A stretch of 64,000 bases of DNA. Source: Ulva prolifera (taxonomy: Eukaryota; Chlorophyta; Ulvophyceae; Ulvales; Ulvaceae). Below are positions 34,830-46,352 of this stretch, piece after piece. The stretch spans positions 3,519,354-3,583,353 of the forward strand of contig CM041198.1 in NCBI GenBank assembly GCA_023078555.1, given 5' to 3'. A program made the position numbers and the translations under genes. How positions within the stretch are numbered: the first letter of the stretch is position 1; every line of letters starts with the position of its first letter. Below the pieces are notes generated by a model, which ran no database searches, was not told where the DNA came from, and worked only from the letters and a program-made list of their open reading frames with translations.

Positions 34830-37063
34830 ATTCCCAATGTAAGAATGGCATACTTTGATGCAGAGGACAGGCTCCACGAGGAGATGAGCCATGAACTATT
34901 CCGTGAAAAACGAGTATGACAATTTTACAAGTCAATTTTGTCTCATGTGGCCGCGTCCTATGCGTACTTCAGCATGGTATCTCTGACTTTGACTTGGACC
35001 TGCAGATATGCCTGATCGGGGTTCCCGGAGCATTCCTTCCAACCTGCAGGTGAACCATCTAATGCAACGTTTCGACACAGAAGTGCTGGTCTGCACTGCC
35101 TGTCGCTCTCGTATGGACACGAGTACACTGCACCTTGAGGCCCGAATTAATTGATTTGAGTGTGTGTGGCCATGCAGCATGAAGCACATCCCCAGCTTCA
35201 TAGAACAGTCGGACGCGCTTCGTACAGAAAAAGGCATTGATGAGATCATGTGTGTCTCTGTCAATGATGTCTTCGTGATGGACGCTTGGGGAAAGGTGTG
35301 TTTGCTTTGGGCGCCCTCTCAACAAGTGCTGAGCCGCTTCCCCAGTGGAGTGCAGAACTTCCTGGCTCCGAAAACTTCCGCAGTGCATTCTGAGATGTGC
35401 GTGTGCATGTCAGGACGCTTGGTCCGTGCGAATAGCAGCTGCCAGGCCTGGTTTGCTTGTGCAATCCTGAGCCGCTGCACAGCTGTTTCCAGATGCTTCC
35501 AGCTAAACGAATTGCTCTCGTAGCGGCATATGAAGTTCTTGATCGCTGAAGCAGCTCACGCATTGCAGCACTGTACTGACGTGGTCACATGACAGAAGCA
35601 CTGAGATGGATGCATGCCTGAACACAATGGTGCACCACGATGGTAGCCTCTGTCCAGGAACCCGCTTTATTTCCTCCTCCGATCACTGTTCCCCTGCCTC
35701 GCCTGTCCAGCATTCAGCACCAACCCTTCGTTATGGCCGTTTGGCAATGTGCAACCGTCCACATTTAACCGGAGGAACTTCACCTGGCGATCGTCATGTG
35801 CATGGTAAAGTCAAGTAATTCTTGATTTACTGAGCCATATCCTGTAGAGGACGTTGATAACGCCGAATGAAATGGACCGCTGAAGGGGTAGACCACCATG
35901 GTAGCAGCTGTTTGTGTGTACCTGCAGTTTCTCACAGACCTGCCTGTGGCGATGTCGGCTGTTTGTGTGTACCTGCAACCCGTGGAAGATTTGCCTGTCG
36001 CGATGTCGCCATCGCACACGGGGGCTCCCCGTTTCCAGTCCTTGTTGCCGATGGGCTGCCGCCTCGCCCAGAGCATCAGGCTACAGCGATTGTGCAACGG
36101 ATGCAATACTGTCACATGGCACCATCATGGATCATACCCAGTCCCATAGCCCCCAGTGTACATGCGCCCTGTTCATCAGCCCAAATTCCCTGAGAGATCG
36201 TTCGGCTGTATGCAGCACTTCTTTGTATCGCCATCATGTTCGCCCATGTGAGGTAGCAGGGCGGGTCCCTGTCTGGCCACGCTGCTTCCTCGGTCAGGGC
36301 TATCATGTAGGCTACGTGTGACAAAGCCTTCAGCACACAGTAAGACCATGATGTCTTCCTGCTTTTGTTTGTATCTCCAACTGATGCACTCAGGGATTAA
36401 ATCACGTTCGCCAATGTGTGTTGATGCTGTCTGGGCTTACACGCTGCACAGGCGAGTGTGCTTGATCCTTTAGCATCGCTAATCATGGCTGAACTGTCCA
36501 TGATTCACTTATCTCAGCCTTTTGGATCTGAAAGAACAGGCTTGATTCGCATGTCAAGTTTTGTGTCCGGGCGCAGTTTACCGGAAGGAAAGAACGAAAC
36601 TTCGTGCATGCACTGTCGATGTACAGTGGCTGACAGCATCGGCTTCTTATGCAGTCTATGGGAGCAGATGAAGCAGGGATGCTGATGCTTGCTGATGGCT
36701 GTGGTCAGTTTGCTCTGGCGATGGGAGTGGAGCTTGACCTGACGGACAAGGGCATGGGCATTCGGTCCCGTAGGTACAGCATGCTTGTAGAAGACCTCGA
36801 GGTGAGCACTGGCAAGCCAGTCTGTGTCCCAGGAATCTGCAGTTTCTCTCAAGGATGTATGTGACAATCCATGGTCTGTTCAGACTCATGTTTGTGTGGC
36901 GAATCCTAGGACATGTGCCTGATGTGTTGTTGCTCATATGCTGGCTCTTGTGTGATGTTTTCCCTTGCAGACACACACCAATCGGATGCAGATCAAGGTC
37001 ATCAACCTAGAGGAAGGTGGAGCTTACACAGTCAGCGATGCCGAGACACTGATGCAGTCATGA
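34830..37063 (+). CDS. Type II (Prx5-like) peroxiredoxin; 5' exon not resolved
   Basis: Exons 34830-34913, 35007-35049, 35178-35295, 36655-36801 and 36992-37063 join in phase. They give [18 protein letters not shown], then [10 protein letters not shown] plus SMKHIPSF with the peroxidatic Cys in the PTCS motif, then [17 protein letters not shown] with the second Cys at the usual place for atypical two-Cys enzymes, then [20 protein letters not shown] and [20 protein letters not shown]. It reduces hydrogen peroxide and alkyl peroxides, usually with glutaredoxin or thioredoxin. The start codon and any transit peptide lie upstream and were not found, so location (cytosol, plastid or mitochondrion) is open. 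Intron 3 is about 1.36 kb, against 93-190 bp for the others, and carries a 51-bp tandem repeat. Confidence 0.9.
35907..36008 (+). repeat. 51-bp tandem repeat, two units
   Basis: Units 35907-35957 and 35958-36008 share the first 20 bases (GCTGTTTGTGTGTACCTGCA) and the last part (TGCCTGTxGCGATGTCG), with a diverged centre. The period is a multiple of three and both units stay open in one frame (AVCVYLQ...DLPVAMS). It lies inside peroxiredoxin intron 3. Confidence 0.9.
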
Positions 37064-38539
37064 CCCCAGTCTTCACTGTGTGTGTGTACATCACCCGTAT
37101 CTGGCATGATCTGACCGCTACCAATGATGATCGCGTCTGCCACTTTGCATCAGCAAACAATGCTGCTGATGTTCATGCAAGAAGTTCAGATGAGACTGCC
37201 GGTGGGGCGGGGATGTGTATGGCAACTTGTGTCCAATGCCCAGGCAAGCAATGGCTGTACCATGGGCTGCAGTGTCTGTGCGGTGGCATCGGGTGGCAGC
37301 TTATTGCATACTTTCTGGACATGTGATGCTTCCATCCGTTTTGCTTAGCTGCCTTGGGGCACCGTGGAAGCCGTGGAAGCAACATGCTGTGAACCTGTGG
37401 CGGTTACAGCGACGTGTATCACGGCTCCCCAGCGCCATGATTCTGACTATTTTTCACCAGGTGCATGGAACCTTGAGGCTATAAGGCTCCTGTGACAATG
37501 TAAACAGACCAAGATGCTCTCCGCTCTGATGATGTAGAAGGCTTGCCGCGGACTGTGTCCACGTACCGAATCGCTGAGTGAATCTGCTCCAGTGGCAGCT
37601 GCTCTTAGCCAACATCACTCCGTGGTTGGAGCACGGAGATTGTACATCGCAAAGTGAGCAAGGCATCTCATTCCACGTGCAACTCGGCATGCAGTCGCTG
37701 CAGTTCAAGCCTCTGGCCATTGTGACATGATCCGGGCAGAGGTGGGTGTGTGCACATCGGAGAGGGGACGGGCGAGCCGCTTGTGCCAGCTCATCGTGAA
37801 ACATAGATAGATATCACAAGCGCGAGTAATGTCCCTATGCAGCTGTCTGCTATGCCTTCTAGCTTCACTGTACACTCACATGGCGCATCTGCTGTATCAG
37901 AGATGTTTCTGGCACCACAAACCATAGCCGCAAACCAACTGACTACCTCAGAGCACACTGAGTGCAAGCCTAGTCTCACTTGCTGTCAGCGATCATCTGA
38001 TATGTGATGACGCACTCACTGGGAACCACCGCGGGTGCATCTCCAGTTGTTTTCAGCCGCGCTTGCACGTCGTATTGCTGGTCCACACTGGTGGGCTTGC
38101 TGTCGTCCCTAATTCATACCAATTGGCACCTAAGCTCTGATCTGCCTGCCGGCAGAATTTCGCGCCCTCGGCAATGTGAATACCGCATCTGCATACACTG
38201 CATATGCACTGCATGGAGAGCATGTGAGATTGCTGTGTGCAGAGGATGGCCTCGACGTTGAGTGGAAAATTTGACAAGCCGGTCTGCATCCTGCATGCAC
38301 GCCTGTCTTCGTTTATCCTGCACCATCGGAGACCGGGCCAGTCAGGATGATGCGGAATTGGCAGGCCTGCCTTTCTCCAGCCCGGAGCATGCCAGAACAG
38401 CCCCAGTACTGCATCTGTGCGACATGTCGTACCAGTGCAGATGATGGCCTCGACGTTGAGAAGAAAGAGAATGAACGAATTCTGTTTTGCAAGACTTCGA
38501 GGCACAAGTGTGGACAGGTACCCACCGCTACTGGAGGCC
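37064..38539. other. Intergenic, tail to tail
   Basis: It lies between the stops of the peroxiredoxin (plus) and the TRM10-like gene (minus). No gene is seen. It holds two copies of a 26-bp sequence (38237-38262 and 38435-38460). Confidence 0.5.
38237..38460. repeat. Two 26-bp direct repeats downstream of the TRM10-like gene
   Basis: GTGCAGAGGATGGCCTCGAC plus GTTGAG at 38237-38262 recurs with one change at 38435-38460. A looser relative (GTGGTCAACGTTGAG) lies within the last TRM10-like exon near 38635-38650. Confidence 0.7.
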
Positions 38540-40830
38540 TCACCGCCTGGTGCGCTTGCGGACAGGCAGCACTGTGTCAAACGCTTGGCGCCAGTCCCCA
38601 TGGCTCTGGTACTCGAGCAGCGTGTGGAGCACGTGGTCAACGTTGAGCAGGAACCACTTGGCGTTCATCGAGCCCGACCCCAGGAGTGTCACGTTGCCTT
38701 GCATTGGAAGCTTTTTTGCCTACAGGGAGCATGGTGTCACATGGTGTCACGTTTGCATCCATGTAGTGCATATAGTCTGCAGACGCGTAGCCTGTCAAGT
38801 GCATGTGTGCCACGTGAGGTTACCATCAGGAAGAAACCATCAGATGGAGTCTGGACTCCATCCCCAGAGATCTGCAGAGATCCATCAGCAACGGAGTGAT
38901 CCCGCATGGAGCATGGTGTCATATCACATGTGGCACATATACTTGCGCTGGACATGTGGGTAGCCTGTCATGATCAGGTGCGTGTGGGACTGCACGCTTG
39001 GGAAGGACGGCAAGAGGCAGATTAATTACAGAGCTGATGGTTTACCGGTGTGAGGACTACCGGCAGAGATGGTTGTTGCAGCAGGAGCTGCGCAGCGGAG
39101 CAGCCTGCAGCATTTACAGGGCCGCCCTGCACAAATCAGGCCTAGATATTCGGGATTGTTCTATGTGTTCGGGCTCGACATTCCAACACTGCTGAGCGTG
39201 AAGCCCACATGGTGGCCCGTGCTGAAACTTGCACAAGCCAAGATGTACACAAGGACATGGCACAAGCCCAGGCATGGAGATCAGGTCACGCAGGCCGAGA
39301 ACTGTCGGCTAGCCCTCCAACAAAAAAGGACTGTTGTCCAGGCGAGACTTCGAGCACTGTACGTGACTACAGACTCAGGTGATGGTAGGGATCGCGGGAA
39401 CGCAGTGGCCCACGGTCTGTGCATGTCTAGCATGGCAACATGGCCCAGTGAGTACGAGATCTGGTGTGCGAATAACAGGTGCTGTGCCGCTGCTGAGATT
39501 TGTGCCTCAAGCACCGAAGCAGTTGTCTTCTCCCGCTCTTTGAACCAGCTGGCTTGGCTTTCAGGCAAGATGTATGTCTCAATTCATGTGAATATGTATG
39601 TATCTTGTGCATGTATGAACCCAAAGCCACGTGCAATGGGACATTGACAGTTCATGCTCAGTGGATTCACTTGTGCCATGCCACAGGGCAATACAGGGGC
39701 ATGCGGGAAGCAAAAAGCGATGCGCAGGGCTCTTGCGCTTGTTGTCCATATCTCGACCCGCAACTACGTTCTCCTGCTGCTCTGACTGATAGGATATCAA
39801 GCAGCCTGAGGGGACACCTGGCACCCCGCTGGCGGGGGGGGCGCACCGGGATGCTGTGCTCAGAGGCATAGAACAGGCTGACATATTTGTGGGGGGTCCG
39901 GTCGATGATTCCTCCGACAACAAAGACATCCCCAGGCTCAACGTGGTCTAAGGCATCTGGCGCGTCTGGAGACAAAGCCACGGCCTGCAGATGTCAACAG
40001 GAGGTCATCGAATGCAGCCACGACGCTGATGGACTCGTGCCACAGCCTCCGACTTGACATCGGCGTTGGCAACAGAATACCGAGGTGTGGCATGGTTCAG
40101 ATGTGTGTATTTGACACATGGCTGTCTTGTCCTGCTGGATGGGATGCTATGTGCTTCGCATAAAGCCTCATCTCGGGAAAGCCCAAAAAGGTACGGCATC
40201 TTCTGGATGGTCATTGGTCGACGTGTTGCCTTCAGATTGTGTACGGCGCTGATAGACGAGGAGGCTGCGGAGGTCAGTGATGCAGGGAAGCATGTTTCGA
40301 GCTATCATCATGCATCGTGAGCATTGGTGAAGAATTCAAGAAACTCGGCATGGGGAGTTGGGGGCATGCTTGTTTATGGCCTTCAATGGGGAGGAACTGT
40401 TGCAGGCTGTCTCTGAAGAAAGAGATGTTCCACTTCCCCGGGCTGTACCTTTGACATGCAGCCCGCAGAGTGTCGTTGACGCCCGTGGCTATCACATTGC
40501 ATGGTATCGGGTGGTTCTTGCACAGGGCGTGGACGTTCACAAGCTGGCGGGCCAGCGACTTGAGCTCAATGTCACGTTCCTGAATCATCAAACAGACTGT
40601 GGGGATGGTGAGTTTTGTAAGAGCCGCATTGTGTATGGCAGCAGCCGTGGCCGTTGGCCATATAAGGCATGCTCCGCTGTGGCTCCAGGGCAGTCTCTGG
40701 TCCAAAAAATCCACACTGATACAGCAGCGACAGCTTACATCCTGAAGTGCAGGGTAGAGGGTTGGGGGTGATCGCACCGACCGTCCATGCTGGAAGGAAC
40801 ACTCAATGATGACGTTCAGCCTGTCCTCCA
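38540..40830 (-). CDS. TRM10-type tRNA (purine-9 N1) methyltransferase
   Basis: Four conserved blocks lie in the right order on the minus strand: RLNVIIECSF near 40830-40800; an exon from 40596 to about 40398 (MIQERDIELKSLARQL, NVIATGVNDTLRAACQRY, SFFRDSLQQ); an exon from about 39970 to 39880 (VALSPDAPDALDHVEPGDVF, VVGGIIDRTPHK); and the last exon 38719-38540 (KKLPMQGN, WFLLNVDHVLHTLLEYQ, GDWRQAFDTVLPVRKR, stop 38540-38542). These match the SPOUT fold of TRM10, including the VYLTADS and IVGGLVDRN blocks, where S-adenosylmethionine binds, and the C-terminal VNQVxEILL helix. The enzyme methylates N1 of the purine at position 9 of tRNAs. Still missing are the N-terminal basic region, the joint between QQ and VALSPD, and a short exon between DRTPHK and KKLPM. 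Confidence 0.8.
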
Positions 40831-41512
40831 GAAGAGTGGGAACACCGCTACAGAATCCTCCATTTATCGAAGCCTTGCAATAGCCTTGTCTATGGAGACT
40901 AACCCAACAGCGGCTTTGCAAGGTTGGCAAGGAACGGTGCAGGGCACGACAGGCAGAAGGAGCAGGCAGCGCTAGAGGCATGCAGGTCTGCCTTGCTGGC
41001 GATGCTCGATACCAAGATATATTCAACTACCTCAAGCACCAATTCGGCCAATCAACGCAACACATCCTGTTTCACCTGTAACTGCGCCGTTGAATAGCAA
41101 GCATGTGCTGAGCTGCCTCGCAGGTATCAGCAGGTTGCCACCGTCCTGAAAGACAGGCGCCAAGCATGGGGATCAACAAACATCAACGCACGCACGGCAA
41201 TAACCAATCGTAGAGGTGGCTGCAAGCTCTGTCGCGTGCGATCGCGGGTGCAGCTACGTGCAGGCAGATCAATCTGGGCAGCGCGCTGCAGCGTCATGCC
41301 AATGCGCGTTCAACTGATAGACTGCTGGCTGGCCACAGCCATGCATAGTAGCGCACCCCCCAACATTCAATTCAAGATGAGCAAATAATATGCTATATAA
41401 TGCTTGCTGGAGGTGTGCGTATATCTTGTAGTGGCGTGGTCCAGCAGTGTTGTGGTGCAGTACTGTATCATTGCAACTGGCTTCCAAGCGAAACTCAATC
41501 GAGCCTGCGACA

Positions 41513-42304
41513 ATGGCCACTGCTAAAGAAGAAGAAAGCGCTGTTGTGCAGTCCGCTGATGAAGGGGCCAGCGACCTCGCGGGTGACTTGGTTGACCTGC
41601 AAGTGCGATCCTTGCCAGTCACATGCCGAGACTCCTACTCTCGCCTGTGGAAACAAAAGACATGCCACCACTGGAATGAATTCTCCCAAGCCTACATCCT
41701 GTCGTAGTGCGTGTTTAGGACGCAATCAATGAGCAGAAGGCAAGCTTAAGTGGAGTGCCCGAAGGCTTGCGCAAAGAAGCGTCAGAGCTCCGGGCTCAGC
41801 TGTCATGTGTGAGTCTTTGTGATCGACTGGAAGGTCTGAAGGACAGTCTTGCTTCAGCAGCTGTGGAGGACAGCGGGGAGACTGGGGAGCAGTGCTTGAA
41901 TGGTGCACTCAACGCAATGAATGTGTTGTACGCGGCTGAGAAGTCCGAGGCAGACACTGATCTGGAGGATCTGCTGTCCGCTCTCAATGTGTGCCCATCT
42001 CTTGCGCGTGTCTTTCTTACAACAGTTTTAGGACCTCTGGGGCATACCAGGGCGCATGTTTGATATCGGGGTGCCACAGGATGCGAAAGACATTGCTTCC
42101 AAGTTGGAGACCGACAAAATGCGTCTCCAGAAAGAGATGCTCGAACTACAACTCCTGATGAATGCCGACTTCGCCAATTTGCCAGATGAGAAGGACCAGC
42201 TGCCATGTATCCCAGAAAGTGGGCAAGAGTCAGACGCAGATAGCCCGAGAATTTCTGCTGTGCTTCAAGAGACTGGCGTGGCCGCGGAACCGCCATCTTG
42301 CTGA
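41513..42304 (+). CDS. Unrecognised acidic coiled-coil protein
   Basis: Exons 41513-41602, 41719-42024 and 42080-42304 join in phase to 206 residues. The protein starts MATAKEEESAVVQSADEG and has two predicted coiled-coil stretches (residues about 25-60, LQDAINEQKASLSGVPEGLR; and about 133-165, ASKLETDKMRLQKEMLELQL), with an acidic, Ser-rich end. A further 51-nt intron inside exon 2 (donor GTGTGAGT) is possible and would also keep the frame. I do not recognise a family; size and coiled coils would suit a subunit of a kinetochore, cytoskeletal or Mediator-like complex, but this is only a guess. Confidence 0.6.
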
Positions 42305-43623
42305 TGTGCATTTTAATTTGGGACTTGTTGTACTGGATGTAATTTTGTTCTTGGACGACTGAACAACAACATTACTTTCAGTCCAGAGTGGGTGCACCAT
42401 CGCCAGCTGTGGACAGGAACCATAGTGGCACATCTGCGACAGTGGTCTCGCGCTGGGATATCTGCGATAGCTAATTGCAGCCTCATCCAATCTATGACGA
42501 AAACCGACGTCGATGTTTGGGCATCTGCAACCTGCAGAATGTACTGACCTGGAAGGATAGTCAATCCTGGACTGACATGTCATGTTTGGATCAGCACGCG
42601 CATGTGGTTGAACTTCACATGCACACTGCCTGTACAAGGACTTGAGCTATTGTATGGCAGCGCACTGAAAGAAAGTACCAGGCATCGCAGCAATAATAAG
42701 GATCCAATGATTCTGCCACTCAATCAGCGCGATACCAAATCAGGGCCAGTCAAAACACTACGAACGTGATCGAGGCATGCAGCTGTGCGTGAGCTCATGG
42801 GTGTCTCCAGGAACTGTGACTGCGAGTGCTCTCGAAAGGCACAAAATGCTGACTCCAACAGCAACAGCCAGTCGGACGATGGTCCACCACACTGTGGCAA
42901 CAATACAGGTTGTGCCTGTGGGTGGTGACGAGCTGCGGCTTCTCCTGGACATCACTTCCCATGCACACGTCCGGAACACCATCTTTCTGACAGACAGCCG
43001 CTTCCTGTGCTGCATAGCACCCAGAGCATGCATGCAATGGGGGTGCAACAAATGGCTGCCCGCCATGTGGAATGGCCCTTCCCTGCTAGGACATCCTGCC
43101 TTGGCACCTGTCACACAGAGACACATGCTAAATAGAACCGACTGCAGCTCATCATGATGTGATGCACCAGTGCTTCTGGAGCAGGTGCCATCTCTGGCAC
43201 AGGAGAACGGACTGGCCTATCCACACACGCCGCCCAGCCCCCTGTTGTTCAAAATGTCCCCTGGACGGGTTTCACAGCGATTCCAACAACTTGCCAGTCT
43301 ATCGGTTGCCAGTCCTCTGAGAGCAATATCACAGAATCAACATTGAGTGCTTCCATCTCGCATGCCAGGTGCAGGCTTGTATCCCGATCAACCACGAGTC
43401 CGCTGCAGGAGCTACCACATGAGGCGCCGAGTGCTGCACAGCTGCTGGTGCCCCAAAATGGGACTCCCAATTGATCAAGAGAGCAGGCGATCCTGCCTGG
43501 ATCCACGCAACACATCCATCCAAGTTCAGTCACGCCGCGACTAGCGCATCAACTGCCAAGTCACCAGCGACAGTACAGCCTTCAAGGTCTCGTTTCCCTC
43601 ATCAAATCCACTGTGGTGGCCTC
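42305..43623. other. Intergenic, no firm gene
   Basis: It lies between two gene ends (plus then minus). One minus-strand frame, 43249-43533, contains a protein-like stretch (VDSVILLSEDWQPIDWQVVG), but has no partner exon and lies after the stop of the DHHC gene. I see nothing else. Confidence 0.45.
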
Positions 43624-45597
43624 TCATGCGGCTTCAGGCGATCCAACGTTCTGCTCCCAGGCCAACCCATCGACCACCGCCACGCTGCCTCCAACACCGC
43701 CCTCACACTGCACCTCAACGGGACTTTGATCTGACCCTGCCTCCGCCATACGCACAGCCGTATCGCTCGGCGGGGCTGCAGGTGCGCCTGCGTCATCATC
43801 CACAGGGACGGCCGCGCCGTCGCCGCACCTCTGCGGCAGCGGCACGACCCTCCGCGTGTCCACGCGCCGCGCCCGCGCCCGCCGCCCGGCCGCCATCGAC
43901 GTCCCGAGCGCCCGGCACACGCTCACGCCGGCGCGCCGCGGCGGCGGCGCGCTGCGCACACGCTGCAGCGCCGTGCAGCTGTCGCACAGCGGCAGGCCGC
44001 GGCAGGCCGCCGCTAAGCGGCCGCCGCCGCCGTCTGCGTCGGCTGCAAAGGTGTCTTTGGCGGCGAGGATGTAATCGTAGGTGGAGAGGCCTTTGGCGTG
44101 GAGGATGGCGTGGAAGAGGAGGAGGTCGGCGGTCAGACAGAGCGCAGCGGCAGTGACGGCGGCCGTGAGCGCGAGCAGCACCTGCACGGCCGGTGATCTA
44201 GCCCCATTCTGGTTGACCTCAGTGGACTCACACATGTCCGGTGTCCACGTACCCAGTAGTCACCCACAACTGTTGGGACCTGAAGGCGCAGGCCGAGGTT
44301 TCCCTTCTAATGTCAGCCCCGTCCAGTCGTGTACGCTGTCTGGCACAAACTCCGTGATACGGGCGATTGGATCAGGGAGAAACCACTATACGAATGGCGG
44401 TGTGCAATGGAGAGGGGCATGGCATGTGTGCTGGTGGGAGTGGCAAAGCAGGGCTATTGTGAAAATGTGAGGGTACGCAATGGCAGGGGTGAGGCAAGAG
44501 AGGTGGATGTGCATGCAGTGCGTTGCGGCGACGGCCAGTAATGCATGAGGAATGCAACAGCATGCGTGATAGCGTGGGTGAGGGGGAGGGTGTGGACAAG
44601 CACGACAGGCCCCTTCCAGCTTTGTGTACATATGAGAGATCGGAGAGTTGGACGTGAGTGCAAGTCATGGCATCAAGGCCCCCACAGTGGGTAAGCGATG
44701 GCGGATTGTTTTGTGACTGTGCGTGGATGCGCATGGCAGCTCGAAAGCAAGTATTTGCGAGCTGCTAGCAGGGATTCTGGGGACAGGAGAGACTCTGGCT
44801 GACAGGATCGCACTCGCATCGCAGCCATGGGCATGTCGCCCAGACGTGACTCCGCAGATGCTTCAGGCTCAGTGCAGCTGTCGATCAGGTGGACAACGGC
44901 GACGGTGAGATGCATGGAGAATAGGAGGATGCTGAGGGACAGCAGCAAGATGAAGGGCGGGTAGTTTCGGCTGCCGATGCAGCAGTTGAGCCACAGGCAG
45001 TGGTGGTCAAAGCCGATGACACACTTCTTGCAGACCTGGCAGTGCTTGCTGCTCAAGTCGACATGGCTCTGCAGCAGCACAGATTTGAGCCGAGCGGGGA
45101 GGGCATGTTGATGGAAACATTGGCATGCTGAGACTGTCAGGTTGCAAGCAAAGTTGATGTGTCTGAAGTGTGTCTTGAGATGGCAGGGCAACTCGAGAAC
45201 TTATCACATGTGATGATCAGCTATGAGTGCAGTGCACTGAGCGTGGGCAAAGCCAACAGGGATCAGGTCTTTCAGATATGCATGTGTGTCGAGGAAAATT
45301 CATCAGTGCAAAGCTGGGTACAAATGATAGCACAGGTCCACTTCCCGCAGTGAACAGGCCTGTGTGTGCACCCACCTGGCAAGTGTCACAGTACAGTGGA
45401 AGACTAGTATCGTCGCTGTTCAGAGCAGGATCTGCAGTGTCTATCAGCGACGTCCACAAGTAAATGGCCACATTGGCAGCTGTCAGAACTGCTTCAATAG
45501 TTACCAGGATGGAGAAGATGTTTGGTTCAGCGATCAGTGGCAGCGTCAGGCTGAAGTTTATGAAAGAGATCACGCAAAACGCGACGACCGCCCCCAC
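43624..45597 (-). CDS. DHHC-type protein S-acyltransferase
   Basis: Exons on the minus strand: 45597-45376 (two membrane helices, then LYCDTCQ), 45068 to about 44850, and 44181-43624. Joined, the Cys-rich domain reads [40 protein letters not shown], with the active DHHC and all zinc-binding Cys/His in place; a third helix ([19 protein letters not shown]) follows. The last exon holds the fourth helix and the KGLSTYDYI motif, equivalent to the conserved TTxE element of plant enzymes, then a long Ala/Arg/Pro-rich tail. The enzyme attaches palmitate to protein cysteines at Golgi, plasma or vacuolar membranes. The N-terminal exon before 45597 is not found (45608-45690 is a candidate), and the donor near 44850 is approximate. 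Confidence 0.85.
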
Positions 45598-45600
45598 CTG

Positions 45601-46352
45601 AACGTCAACAATGGAGTCAGCTTTCTCGATGCACTCGTGGCATTCCGAAACACGACGTACCGCACCTGCAAGGGATGCAAGGGCGGCTGAAACGCATGCA
45701 AGCGTCGCTGTGGAGCTCCAGCTTTCGAATCACACGCTTCGCTTGATTCATGCGTCTCCATCTCGCTGCAGTGGAGTTGCACGGGCTATCGGAGCGAGTA
45801 GCACAACACATGAGAGTGAGCGTCTTGCAAGCAACATTTGATGCTGTAACAGGGCCCACGTAGGGCGTTCGAATATATACTGTACTGCATTGCAGCGACG
45901 GAGCAGCAAGCGACTCGGTTGTAAAGCACCGTCGAGTCCGCTTTGGCTGTAGCAATGCACACACTTCGAGCGCAGTTCCGCCCGACATTGTCGACTTTGT
46001 GAATGAACAAATCAGTCGTGCCTCATCGCTTTGTCCGCTGATCACGTTTTCTTCTGCGTCGACGCATGCTCCACTGTTGCACTGGGTGTCCATTGGTGCA
46101 ACCACAGCAGGGCCATGCGCAATGCCGTTCGCCTGTGGATGCAAACAGGAACAATGCGTAACATTGTAAATACTTCTCAGCAGGCTCAAGGGTTTTTTTT
46201 GAGTACCATGACGTCTCTAGAAGGCCATGTCTGATCTTTTCAATTGCTGCGATGACTCGAGCTCGGTACCATGTTGAAGCGCACCTCCCCAGCGAACACG
46301 TAGCTCCAGAGGAGGGTGTGCGTACATTGATGGTGAATTCGTTCTGCATTTA
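45601..46352. other. Divergent promoter region
   Basis: It separates the DHHC gene (minus) from the gene that starts at 46353 (plus). It probably contains the first DHHC exon and two promoters. No motif was assigned. Confidence 0.35.
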
